Origin: Falsirhodobacter deserti
Lineage (GTDB): Bacteria; Pseudomonadota; Alphaproteobacteria; Rhodobacterales; Rhodobacteraceae
Direction of reading: 5' to 3'
DNA: 64,000 nucleotides
NCBI RefSeq assembly: GCF_004015795.1
Contig: NZ_ML137218.1
Coordinates: 62,001-126,000, forward strand
In this document: piece by piece, positions 26,624 to 34,908 of the stretch
Layout of the letters: every line of letters begins with the position of its first letter
Position numbering within the stretch: the stretch's first letter is position 1
The notes under the pieces: model-generated
What the model was told of the DNA's origin: nothing
What the model saw: the letters and a program-made list of their open reading frames with translations, nothing else
Databases searched by the model: none
Translations under genes and position numbers: made by a program

Positions 26624-28554
26624 TGGAGCCGCTGATCCGCATCCGGGGCATCCGGCGCGAATACGCGGCGGGGGACCAGCGCATCGCCGTGCTGAAGGAT
26701 ATCGATCTTGATATCCATGCCGGCGAAATGGTGGCGATCGTGGGCCAGTCCGGTTCGGGCAAATCCACGCTGATGAACATCCTCGGCTTTCTGGACCGCC
26801 CGACTGCCGGCACCTACAGCTTTGCCGGGCGCGCCATCGCGGATCTGCCGCCCGACGATCTGGCCGAATTGCGGCGCGAGCATTTCGGCTTCATCTTCCA
26901 GCGTTATCAGCTGCTGGGCGATCTGGACGCGGTGGGGAACGTGGAGGTTCCCGCCATCTACAAGGGGATGGCGCGGGGGGCGCGGCGGGATCGGGCCCGG
27001 GCGCTGCTGACCCGCCTTGGCCTTGGCGACCGGCTGGACCACCGCCCGGGAGAGCTTTCGGGCGGGCAGCAGCAGCGTGTTTCGGTGGCCCGCGCCTTGA
27101 TGAATGGCGGCGAAGTTATTCTCGCGGACGAGCCGACGGGCGCACTCGACAGCGCATCTGGGGCCGAACTGATGCGGCTGTTGCAGGAACTGCACGGCGA
27201 AGGGCACACCATCGTCATCGTGACCCATGATCCGGGCATCGCGGCCATGTGCGACCGGATCGTGGAAATGCGCGACGGGGTCATCATCTCGGACAGCAAG
27301 ACGGGTGCGGTTGCGCAAACGGCGCAGAGGGATCCGGCAAAGCAGGGGCTTGCCCCTGCCCTTGATCGTCTGCGTGAGGCGTTCGTGATGGCGGTGCGGG
27401 CCATGACGGCCCACCGGATGCGCAGTTTCCTGACGATGCTTGGTATCATCATCGGCATCGCCTCGGTCGTGTCGGTGGTCGCGCTGGGGCAGGGCACCCA
27501 GCAGCAGGTCTTGCAGAACATCTCCTCCATCGGGTCCAATACGATCGACATCCGCAACGGTGCCGGCTTCGGAGACCGGAGCGCGAACCGCATCCGCGCC
27601 CTGACGGCCGAGGATGCCGAGGCGCTGTCGGTGCAACCCTATGCTGCGGGCGTGTCGCCCACCGTTTCGGCCAGTGCCACCATTCGCCACGGCGCGACGG
27701 AACTTTCGGCAAGTGTGACGGGCGTGGGCGTGGAATACTTCGCCGCGCGGGCGTTCAGGACAATGAGCGGCGTCACCTTCGACCGCGCCGCCGTCGCGAC
27801 CCATGCGCAGGAAGCGGTGGTGGACACCGACGGGGCGACCGAGCTTTTCGGCGAGGCCGATCCCGTGGGGCAGGTGGTGATGATGGGCCGCGTGCCGGTG
27901 CGCATCGTTGGCGTGGTGGAAGCTTCGGGCACCAGTTTCGGGCCACGTTCGGCGTTAAACCTGTTCATCCCCTTCACCACCGCGATGGCGCGCCTTTCGG
28001 GGCAGAATTACGTCGATTCGATTTCGGTCCGGGTTGCGGATGATTACGGAATGGACACGGCAGAAGCGCTGATCACCAGCCTCCTGACCACCCGCCACGG
28101 CAAGCAGGATTTCTTCCTGACCAACACCGACACGATCCGCGAGGCGATCACCTCCACCACCCGGACGCTGACGCTTCTGATCTCGGGCATTGCCGTCATC
28201 TCGTTGCTTGTCGGGGGCGTGGGGGTGATGAACATCATGCTGGTTTCGGTGACGGAGCGGACAAAGGAAATCGGAGTGCGCATCGCCGTGGGCGCACGCC
28301 GGTCCGACATCATCACCCAGTTCCTGATCGAGGCGGTACTGGTCTGCCTGCTGGGCGGCATCCTCGGGATCGCGCTTGCCCTGGGCCTGGGCGAAGCGTT
28401 GACGATGGCCGTGCCGCAAATGTCGCTGATCTATTCCACCACTTCGATCGTGGTGGCGGTGATCTCCTCCAGCGTGATCGGGGTGACCTTCGGCTTTCTG
28501 CCCGCACGCGCCGCATCGCGCCTTGACCCGGTGGAGGCGCTGACACGGGAATAG
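26623..28554 (+). CDS. macB: MacB-type ABC efflux ATPase/permease
   Basis: 643 aa. The N-terminal ATPase has Walker A GQSGSGKST, signature LSGGQQQR and Walker B VILADEPTGALD. A membrane helix (about residue 265-290) is followed by a large periplasmic domain (about 290-520), then three helices ending in the LDPVEALTRE tail typical of MacB. It drives macrolide, toxin or lipopeptide export with MacA. Stop codon is TAG. Start shares one base with the macA stop. Confidence 0.92.
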   Translation: MEPLIRIRGIRREYAAGDQRIAVLKDIDLDIHAGEMVAIVGQSGSGKSTLMNILGFLDRPTAGTYSFAGRAIADLPPDDLAELRREHFGFIFQRYQLLGDLDAVGNVEVPAIYKGMARGARRDRARALLTRLGLGDRLDHRPGELSGGQQQRVSVARALMNGGEVILADEPTGALDSASGAELMRLLQELHGEGHTIVIVTHDPGIAAMCDRIVEMRDGVIISDSKTGAVAQTAQRDPAKQGLAPALDRLREAFVMAVRAMTAHRMRSFLTMLGIIIGIASVVSVVALGQGTQQQVLQNISSIGSNTIDIRNGAGFGDRSANRIRALTAEDAEALSVQPYAAGVSPTVSASATIRHGATELSASVTGVGVEYFAARAFRTMSGVTFDRAAVATHAQEAVVDTDGATELFGEADPVGQVVMMGRVPVRIVGVVEASGTSFGPRSALNLFIPFTTAMARLSGQNYVDSISVRVADDYGMDTAEALITSLLTTRHGKQDFFLTNTDTIREAITSTTRTLTLLISGIAVISLLVGGVGVMNIMLVSVTERTKEIGVRIAVGARRSDIITQFLIEAVLVCLLGGILGIALALGLGEALTMAVPQMSLIYSTTSIVVAVISSSVIGVTFGFLPARAASRLDPVEALTRE

Positions 28555-28610
28555 GTATGGCCATATGGTGACCAAAACCGTAGGTGAAGTTCAGCAAGAT
28601 CGGAGGCCCC

Positions 28611-30314
28611 ATGCTGCGCGAGTTCTTCTCCTATTACCGTCCGTGGGTCTTCCTGTTCTGCGTGGATTTCGGCTGCGCCGTTCTTTCGGGCCTGCTGGAA
28701 CTGGCCTTCCCGCTGGCGGTGCGCGGCTTCATCGACCACCTTCTGCCGCAGGGCGACCTGACCCTGACAGTGCTGGCAGCGGCGGGGCTTTTGCTGGTTT
28801 ACGCCTTCAACACCGGCCTGATGGCCATTGTGGTCTATTGGGGCCACATGCTTGGCATCAACATCGAAACGGAGATGCGCCGCCGCGCGTTCGAGCATCT
28901 GCAAAAGCTGTCCTTCAGCTATTTCGACCGGCAGCGCACAGGCAAGCTGGTGGCCCGCGTCACCCGTGATCTGGAAGAAATCGGCGAGGTGGCCCATCAC
29001 GGCCCCGAGGATCTGTTCATTGCCGTCATGACCTTCGTCGGCGCGTTCATCCTGATGGCATGGATCAATCTTGATCTGGCCCTGATGACGGCGGTGATCG
29101 TGCCGCTGACCATGGCCATCGTGATCCATTTCGGCGGGCGCATGACAAGGACGTGGCGCGGGATCTATTCCCGCGTGGCCGATTTCAACGTGCGGCTGGA
29201 AGAGAACGTCGGCGGCATCCGTGTCGTGAAGGCCTTTGCCAACGAGGATCACGAAAAGGCGCTGTTCGCTAGGGATAACGCGCAATACCGCGACACGAAG
29301 CTGGCGGCCTACAAGGTGATGGCCCAGTCCACATCGCTCAACTACATGGGGATGCGGGCCATTCAGGTGATCGTCATGGTGGCGGGTGCGGCCTATGTGC
29401 TGTCGGGCGATCTGACGGCGGGCGATTTCGTGGCCTTCCTGCTGCTGGTGGGCGTGTTCTTCCGCCCGCTGGAAAAAATCGCCTCCGTGATCGAGATCTA
29501 TCCGCGCGGCATCGCCGGCTTCCGTCGCTATCAGGAGCTGCTGGATATCGAGCCGGAGATCGCCGACGCGCCCGCTGCGCGTCCCGCCCCCGATCTGACA
29601 GGCGCGATCCGGTTCGAGGATGTGCACTTCGGGTATGACGCCGGCCGCGAGATCCTGAAGGGGGTGGATATCGCCGTGCGCCCGGGCGAAACGCTGGCCT
29701 TTGTCGGCCCCTCGGGGGCAGGCAAGACGACGCTGCTGGCGCTGGTGCCGCGTTTCTATGACCCGGTTGCGGGCCGCATCACCATCGACGGCATGGACCT
29801 GAAGGAAATGACGCTGGCGTCGTTGCGCAGGCAGATCGGGATCGTCAGCCAGGATGTCTTCCTGTTCGGCGGCACGCTGCGTGAGAACATCGCCTATGGC
29901 CGGCTTGATGCGACCGAGGAAGATATTCTCGAGGCTGCCCGCCGCGCGCAACTGGCCCCGATGATCGCGGCTCTGCCCGAAGGGCTGGACACGGTGGTGG
30001 GCGAACGGGGCGTCATGCTGTCGGGCGGGCAGAAGCAGCGCGTCGCCATCGCCCGCGCCTTCCTGAAGAACCCGCCGATCCTCATCCTGGACGAGGCGAC
30101 CTCCGCCCTCGATACCGAAACCGAGCGGGAGATCCAGGCCGCGCTGGATGCGCTGTCGGTGGGCCGCACCACGCTGATCATCGCGCACCGTCTGGCCACC
30201 ATCCGCCATGCCGACCGCATCGTGGTGATGGAGGAAGGCCGCGTGACGGAAGCGGGCACCCATGCGCAGCTTGAAGCTTCGGGCGGGCGCTATGCGCGGC
30301 TTTCGGCGGCCTGA
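28611..30314 (+). CDS. ABC exporter, fused permease and ATPase (MsbA/BmrA type)
   Basis: 567 aa half-transporter. Six membrane helices occupy about residues 1-310 (with NIETEMRRRAFEHLQKLSFSYFD at the first coupling region). The ATPase follows with Walker A GPSGAGKTT, Q-loop IVSQDVFLFGG, signature LSGGQKQR and Walker B ILILDEATSALD. ATG 28611 follows GGAGG; a GTG at 28584 is in frame but lacks a ribosome site. It lies 56 bases after macB and probably exports a lipid or hydrophobic compound as a dimer; substrate unknown. Confidence 0.9.
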   Translation: MLREFFSYYRPWVFLFCVDFGCAVLSGLLELAFPLAVRGFIDHLLPQGDLTLTVLAAAGLLLVYAFNTGLMAIVVYWGHMLGINIETEMRRRAFEHLQKLSFSYFDRQRTGKLVARVTRDLEEIGEVAHHGPEDLFIAVMTFVGAFILMAWINLDLALMTAVIVPLTMAIVIHFGGRMTRTWRGIYSRVADFNVRLEENVGGIRVVKAFANEDHEKALFARDNAQYRDTKLAAYKVMAQSTSLNYMGMRAIQVIVMVAGAAYVLSGDLTAGDFVAFLLLVGVFFRPLEKIASVIEIYPRGIAGFRRYQELLDIEPEIADAPAARPAPDLTGAIRFEDVHFGYDAGREILKGVDIAVRPGETLAFVGPSGAGKTTLLALVPRFYDPVAGRITIDGMDLKEMTLASLRRQIGIVSQDVFLFGGTLRENIAYGRLDATEEDILEAARRAQLAPMIAALPEGLDTVVGERGVMLSGGQKQRVAIARAFLKNPPILILDEATSALDTETEREIQAALDALSVGRTTLIIAHRLATIRHADRIVVMEEGRVTEAGTHAQLEASGGRYARLSAA

Positions 30315-30374
30315 CCTCTCTGGTCTGGGCGGCGCGGGACCCCATATCCTTTGAATGCAGAAGGGGAAACATGG

Positions 30375-31073
30375 ATGCCCGAGATTACCGTCGCCTCCTA
30401 TAACATCCACAAGGGGATCGGGGTTGACCGCCGGCGCGACCTGTCCCGCATCGCGGATGTGATCGGAGAGCTGCGCGCTGACGTCGTCGCGCTGCAGGAA
30501 GCCGATGCCCGGTTCGGCGACAGGCAGGGGCTTCTGGATCTGGACCTGCTGGCAGATCTTGGCCTGAAGCGGGTGGAGGTGATGGGCCTGCGCGAACGCT
30601 CGCATGGCTGGCACGGCAATGTCATGCTGGTGCGCCGCGACGTGGAGGTGGAGAACGTGGAGCGCATTCCCCTTCCGGGGCTGGAACCGCGTGGTGCCAT
30701 CGTGGCCGACCTGATCGTGTACGGCACACCTCTGCGGGCCATCGGAACGCATCTGGCGCTGCTGGGATCGTCCCGCATCCGGCAGGTCACGGCGGTGCTG
30801 GACCGGCTGGCGGCGCTGGCCGACCGGCCCACCGTCCTGATGGGCGACACGAACGAATGGCGGCGTGGAAACTGGACGCTGAAGGGCCTTTTGCCACACT
30901 TCCCTAGCAGCCCCACCGCGCCCAGCTTTCCGGCGCCATTCCCCGTCCTGCCGCTGGATCGCATCATGCTGAGCCGTGGCAGCGTGAAGGATTTCGCCCC
31001 CCACCGGTCTGCCCTGTCGCGGCGCGCTTCGGACCATCTTCCCGTCAGGGCGCGGCTGGTGCTGCCGGAATGA
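30375..31073 (+). CDS. Endonuclease/exonuclease/phosphatase (EEP) family protein, YbhP-like
   Basis: 232 aa. The EEP metal-dependent fold is shown by YNIHKGIG, VVALQEAD (metal Glu), MGDTNEWR (Asp/Asn) and the terminal SDHLPVRARL (Asp-His). It overlaps the cardiolipin synthase-like gene by 4 bases. The pairing resembles E. coli ybhP-clsB, where a YbhP EEP protein sits with a cardiolipin synthase, so a phospholipid or related phosphodiester substrate is likely rather than DNA. ATG 30375 is chosen because it opens the fold. Confidence 0.83.
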   Translation: MPEITVASYNIHKGIGVDRRRDLSRIADVIGELRADVVALQEADARFGDRQGLLDLDLLADLGLKRVEVMGLRERSHGWHGNVMLVRRDVEVENVERIPLPGLEPRGAIVADLIVYGTPLRAIGTHLALLGSSRIRQVTAVLDRLAALADRPTVLMGDTNEWRRGNWTLKGLLPHFPSSPTAPSFPAPFPVLPLDRIMLSRGSVKDFAPHRSALSRRASDHLPVRARLVLPE

Positions 31074-32605
31074 TCCAAAGCGGGATCGGGATACTGGTCT
31101 GGCTGGTTGCCGGGCTCGCACTTCTGGCCGCCGCCTCGGCGCTGACATGGCGATCCCATCGCCGCTGGGCGGCACGGATGCGGGGGCCCGTGCAATATGC
31201 CCTGCCGCTGGACGGTCCCGCCACCGCGCTGGACGATCACGTTCTGCCGCTTACCCAGGCATCACCTTCGCAAAGCGGGTTCCTGCCTCTGCTGCGCAAC
31301 CACGATGCCTATGCCGCGCGGGTGGAATCGTTGCGGCTGGCGGGGCGCAGCCTCGATGTGATGTCCTATATCTGGTATAACGACCTGACCGGATGGCTGC
31401 TGATCGAGGAGTTGATGCGCGCGGCCGATCGCGGCGTTCGTGTCCGCCTGCTGCTGGACGATGTGAACGTGCAGGGGTTCGACCGGACTTTCCTTGCCCT
31501 GAACCAGCATCCCAATATCGAGGTGCGGCTGTTCAACCCGCTGCGCAACCGCGGCCATGTGATCCGGCGGATGATGGAGCTGATGCTGGGCCTTGCCCGC
31601 TTCAACAGGCGGATGCATGGCAAGATGTGGATCGCCGACGGGCGGCTGGCCATCATCGGCGGGCGCAATATCGGCGATACCTATTTCGGCGCGACGGACG
31701 GGATCACCCGCACCTCGCACGATATCGACGTGGGGATCGTGGGGCCGGTGGTGCAGGATGCCGAACGCAGCTTCGACATGTTCTGGAACCTTGCCCTGTC
31801 GCTGCCGATCCTGACCTTGTGGCCGAAGTTCCGCGTTTCGGGGCGGGCCTTCCGGCGGCGGATCGTGCGGCGCAACCGGCGTGGCGCAAGCCGGCTGTTC
31901 CTCAGCCATGTGCGGCAGGGGGTGCTGCGCCGCCCGTTCCATTTCACCGACAAGGCATGGTTCATTGCCGATCCGCCCGACAAGGTTTACGGCCATCGGA
32001 CAGGCGAGTGGATGGTCGATCACTTTGCTGGCTTCTTCACGTCCGCAACCCGGCAGGTAAGGATCATCACCCCCTATTTCGTGCCGGGGGATGAGGGGCT
32101 GGAGTATCTGACCGGTTTGCCCGAACGCGGCGTGCAGGTGCAGACGCTGACGAATTCCCTGGTCGCGACCGACAACGTCATCGTCTATGGCGCGTATGCC
32201 CGGTACCGCCAAGCGCTCCTGAAGGCGGGGGTGGAGGTTTTCGAATACAGTCCCATCCCCCGTGCCGACGGGCGGCGCGATCTGCTGCACACCAAGCTGT
32301 TCATCGTGGACGGGTGCAAGGCGCTGATCGGATCGGTGAACTTCGATCTGCGATCGGCCTACATGAACACCGAGCTTGGCGTCGTGGTGGAAGATCCGGC
32401 CCTGGTCGCCGCCATGATGGCCGAATTTGATGCTCATATCAGCCCTGATGCCGCCATTCGCGTTCTGCCCGACGGGCACCGCCACGTGTTCAGGGTGAAG
32501 CGTCCGGGGCTTCCGGAAAAGATGAGCGCCGACCCCGAGGCGGGGCCGGCGCTGCGTATCGCCGCGTGGATCGTCGGGCACCTGCCCATCCGGTCCTGGC
32601 TTTAA
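31070..32605 (+). CDS. Phospholipase D/cardiolipin synthase, ClsC-like
   Basis: 511 aa with an N-terminal membrane helix (residues about 4-24) and two HKD active sites: HGKMWIADGR (about residue 183) and HTKLFIVDG (about residue 407). The SLDVMSYIWYNDLTG block near residue 100 and LFNPLRNR match ClsC-type synthases, which make cardiolipin from phosphatidylglycerol, in ClsC also using phosphatidylethanolamine (made here by psd/pssA). Cotranscribed with the EEP gene. The stop overlaps the convergent secreted-protein gene by 4 bases. Confidence 0.87.
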   Translation: MIQSGIGILVWLVAGLALLAAASALTWRSHRRWAARMRGPVQYALPLDGPATALDDHVLPLTQASPSQSGFLPLLRNHDAYAARVESLRLAGRSLDVMSYIWYNDLTGWLLIEELMRAADRGVRVRLLLDDVNVQGFDRTFLALNQHPNIEVRLFNPLRNRGHVIRRMMELMLGLARFNRRMHGKMWIADGRLAIIGGRNIGDTYFGATDGITRTSHDIDVGIVGPVVQDAERSFDMFWNLALSLPILTLWPKFRVSGRAFRRRIVRRNRRGASRLFLSHVRQGVLRRPFHFTDKAWFIADPPDKVYGHRTGEWMVDHFAGFFTSATRQVRIITPYFVPGDEGLEYLTGLPERGVQVQTLTNSLVATDNVIVYGAYARYRQALLKAGVEVFEYSPIPRADGRRDLLHTKLFIVDGCKALIGSVNFDLRSAYMNTELGVVVEDPALVAAMMAEFDAHISPDAAIRVLPDGHRHVFRVKRPGLPEKMSADPEAGPALRIAAWIVGHLPIRSWL

Positions 32606-33096
32606 TCGTTCAGGTTCTGCACCACGGCTGCGGCAAAGGTCTGCAGCAGCGCTTGGTAGACCGCGTCGCTTGACGGTTCCATCACCGTCACGTTCTGGTT
32701 GGCGGGGATGTAGGGCGTGATCTGGTCCATGGAGACAGCCAGGTCGAAGCTGCGCTGGCTGCCCGTGCTGCCAAGATCTTCCACGCTGACGCGCCCGGCC
32801 ATGGCCGAGGTGGTTGTTCCAGCCGTGCCGGTGAAGGGCGCGGCAAGAGATACCTCGTCCAGATCAACGGTGACGCGAGCCCCACCATGTTCGGAATCCG
32901 GATAAGCGACGGTCAGTTCCTGGGCAATGGCATTGGCCAGATCATCGCTGACGGTGGCATAACGCTGGGCTGCCGCAGGGCTGGTGATTTCATTCAGGTC
33001 AACGCCCACTTCTACGCTGTCGAACCATTGCTGGGCATGGGCGGGAAGCGCGACAAGCAGGGCCAGCGCGGCAGAAGGCAGGAGTTTCGATAGCAT
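32602..33096 (-). CDS. Secreted protein of unknown function
   Basis: 164 aa with a clear Sec signal peptide (MLSKLLPSAALALLVALPAHA, cleavage after AHA) and a soluble periplasmic body rich in acidic residues and Ser/Thr. DUF-type beta segments include GGARVTVDLDEVSL and GRVSVEDLG. I do not recognise a named family. ATG 33096 is preceded by AGGA; an in-frame start at 33111 adds five residues. It lies downstream of phyR behind a terminator, so it is probably a separate transcript. Confidence 0.7.
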   Translation of the reverse strand: MLSKLLPSAALALLVALPAHAQQWFDSVEVGVDLNEITSPAAAQRYATVSDDLANAIAQELTVAYPDSEHGGARVTVDLDEVSLAAPFTGTAGTTTSAMAGRVSVEDLGSTGSQRSFDLAVSMDQITPYIPANQNVTVMEPSSDAVYQALLQTFAAAVVQNLND

Positions 33097-33153
33097 CTCA
33101 AATCCTCGCATGAAAGGGTCGCGATGACCGCGACGGTGTCCCTTGAACGCGGA

Positions 33154-33183
33154 AAAGGGGCGGGAGTTCCGCCCCGCCCCTTT
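33154..33183 (-). terminator. Terminator downstream of phyR
   Basis: Arms AAAGGGGCGG and CCGCCCCTTT pair with ten bases between. On the minus strand the hairpin ends in TTTT, 87 bases past the phyR stop. Confidence 0.65.
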
Positions 33184-33269
33184 GCATCCGATCTCTGGAA
33201 CACTTGCCGCTGCCGCAGGTTGACCATCCGATACGACAGGGAGATGACGCCATGACGCGCCGACCGCCC

Positions 33270-34079
33270 CTAGACCGTCAGCGTCTCGGTCGAGGCAAAG
33301 AACATGGCCTGGCTTACGGCCGAACGCACCTGGTCCTCGTGATAGGGCTTGGTGATCAGGAAAGCCGGCTCGTGTTTCTTGCCCGTCAGCAGCCGCTCGG
33401 GGAAGGCCGTGATGAAGATCACCGGTACGTCGTCAAATTGCTTGAGAATGTCGTTGACCGCATCGATCCCCGAGGAGTTGTCGGCCAGTTGGATATCGGC
33501 AAGGATCAGGTCCGGCCGGTCCGAGGAGGCGAGGGCGACGGCCTCGGAATGGGTGCGGGCGATGCCGGTAATGGTGTGCCCCATCTCCTTGACGATGGCC
33601 GAGATGTCCATCGCGATGATGGCCTCGTCCTCGATGATCATGACCTTTCCGGCGACGGAATTGGCCATCTCGCGCTGCGCGATCTCGATCAGTTCGGAAG
33701 CCTCGCCATGCTCGATCTGCATGATTGCGCCGATCTCTTCATGCGTGAACCCTTCGATGGCGTGCAAAAGCAGCGCCTCACGCGTGTTCGGCGTCAGATG
33801 CGCCATGTGGTTCTGCGCTTTTTGCGACAGGCGGGTGTCCGGCTCTCCCAGGGGGGCGCCGGCACTGGCCCAGACGAGGTGATAGGCGTGAAACAGGGCA
33901 ACCTTGGCGTTCACGGTCCGCTCGAAGACGCTTGCATCCTCGAGGATCGCTTCCAGCGTGGCGGCTGCGAAAGCGTCGCCGGTCGTCTGGCTGCCGGTCA
34001 GCGCGCGCGCGTACCGCCGCAGATAGGGAAGGTTTGCCGCAATGACGGTGGAAAGATCGGAAGTGGCGTCCGACGGCAT
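33270..34079 (-). CDS. phyR: PhyR, anti-anti-sigma response regulator of the general stress response
   Basis: 269 aa with an unusual order: an N-terminal sigma-factor-like domain (about residues 1-130, LPYLRRYARALTGSQ and FTHEEIGAIMQ as the sigma-4 mimic) and a C-terminal receiver (about 145-265) with acidic pocket MIIEDEAIIA, phospho-acceptor Asp in LILADIQLAD, and Lys in LITKPYHE. When phosphorylated, PhyR of this family binds NepR and frees EcfG. ATG 34079 has AAGGGA six bases upstream; ATG 34100 is possible but leaves almost no leader from the EcfG promoter. Divergent from nepR-ecfG-phyK. Confidence 0.96.
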   Translation of the reverse strand: MPSDATSDLSTVIAANLPYLRRYARALTGSQTTGDAFAAATLEAILEDASVFERTVNAKVALFHAYHLVWASAGAPLGEPDTRLSQKAQNHMAHLTPNTREALLLHAIEGFTHEEIGAIMQIEHGEASELIEIAQREMANSVAGKVMIIEDEAIIAMDISAIVKEMGHTITGIARTHSEAVALASSDRPDLILADIQLADNSSGIDAVNDILKQFDDVPVIFITAFPERLLTGKKHEPAFLITKPYHEDQVRSAVSQAMFFASTETLTV

Positions 34080-34107
34080 TGAATGTCCCTTCAAGCTCAT
34101 TTTCTCG

Positions 34108-34132
34108 GGAACCAAACGTTTGTCATCGCGTT
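34108..34132 (+). promoter_or_regulatory. EcfG promoter of nepR-ecfG-phyK
   Basis: GGAAC (34108-34112), 16-base spacer, CGTT (34129-34132), an exact match to the alphaproteobacterial EcfG consensus. It would give a leader of about 40 bases to nepR and make the sigma factor operon autoregulated. Confidence 0.85.
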
Positions 34133-34139
34133 CGGTTCC
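34115..34139 (-). promoter_or_regulatory. EcfG promoter of phyR, overlapping the opposite one
   Basis: On the minus strand GGAAC (34139-34135), 16-base spacer, CGTT (34118-34115), again an exact consensus match. The two promoters occupy the same 32 bases on opposite strands. Confidence 0.8.
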
Positions 34140-34180
34140 ATACAAGATTGTAAAATCGAAAGTAGCGAGAATTGGACCAG

Positions 34181-34324
34181 ATGGCGAAAGAGCGCGAGAA
34201 GCCCGGCGCGTTCCATCAGATAGATGAGAACCTGAAGCGGGTCTATGAGGAAGCGCTGGAGCAGGACGTGCCCGACAGGTTCACCCAACTGCTGGCAAAG
34301 CTGCGGGAAAAGGAGTCCAGGTGA
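34181..34324 (+). CDS. nepR: NepR family anti-sigma factor
   Basis: 47 aa. The NepR core FHQIDENLKRVYEEALEQDVPDRFTQLLAKLRE is two helices that in this family hold EcfG inactive and are released by phosphorylated PhyR. The conserved LRxVYxExLxxxVPxRFxxLLxxL pattern is clear. The reading frame is short and lies between phyR and ecfG, the expected position. Its TGA overlaps the ATG of ecfG (TGATG), so the anti-sigma and sigma are made in linked amounts. The start ATG 34181 has no strong ribosome site, the main uncertainty. Confidence 0.92.
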   Translation: MAKEREKPGAFHQIDENLKRVYEEALEQDVPDRFTQLLAKLREKESR

Positions 34325-34908
34325 TGGAGGCCCCGCTGGACTTGCCCGAAGGCGTGCGCGACCCGCGCGATGAACTGCCCGATCACCTGCCCGCCCTGCG
34401 GGCTTTTGCGATATCATTGACCCGCAATGTTTCCATGGCCGATGATCTGGTGCAGGACACCATCGTCAAGGCATGGACGAATTTCGACAAGTTCACCGTG
34501 GGGACCAACCTTCGGGCGTGGCTTTTCACCATTCTGCGCAACACATTCTATTCCGACAAGCGCAAGACGCGACGCGAGGTGGCGGATCCCGAAGGAACCC
34601 ATGCAGCCAGCCTTTACGTCAAACCCGATCATGACGGGCGCATGGCCTTTGCCGAATTCAGCGCCGCGTTCGACAAGCTGACGGCCGAACACCGCGAGGT
34701 GCTGATCCTCGTCGGGGCCTCGGGCTTTTCATACGAGGATGCGGCCGAGATGATGGGCGTTGCCGTGGGCACGGTGAAAAGCCGCGCCAACCGCGCACGG
34801 ACCCGCTTGGCAGAGCTTCTTCATCTTGACGATGGGGAACAGGTGTTTTCCGATGTGGACGGCACCACGCTGGCTGTGATGTCCAAATCGGGTGTGAATG
34901 CTGCATGA
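34324..34908 (+). CDS. ecfG: EcfG general stress ECF sigma factor
   Basis: 194 aa. Sigma region 2 (LPALRAFAISLTRNVSMADDLVQDTIVKAW, about residues 20-50, with NFDKFTVGTNLRAWLFTILRN) and region 4 (EHREVLILVGASGFSYEDAAEMMGVAVGTVKSR, about 115-150) are complete, and the order phyR/nepR-ecfG identifies the ECF15 (EcfG) group. AAGGAG precedes ATG 34324, which overlaps the nepR stop; a GTG at 34321 is an alternative. It recognises GGAAC-N16/17-CGTT promoters. Confidence 0.95.
   Translation: MEAPLDLPEGVRDPRDELPDHLPALRAFAISLTRNVSMADDLVQDTIVKAWTNFDKFTVGTNLRAWLFTILRNTFYSDKRKTRREVADPEGTHAASLYVKPDHDGRMAFAEFSAAFDKLTAEHREVLILVGASGFSYEDAAEMMGVAVGTVKSRANRARTRLAELLHLDDGEQVFSDVDGTTLAVMSKSGVNAA

Noticed and set aside
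28431-31175. A 914-residue minus-strand open frame
   Set aside because: It is antisense to macB, the ABC exporter and the EEP gene, with no domain match.
33204-34082. A plus-strand frame of 292 residues antisense to phyR
   Set aside because: No domain, composition typical of an antisense frame. A GGAAC-N16-GGTT match at 33197-33221 upstream is probably chance, with no clear gene to serve.
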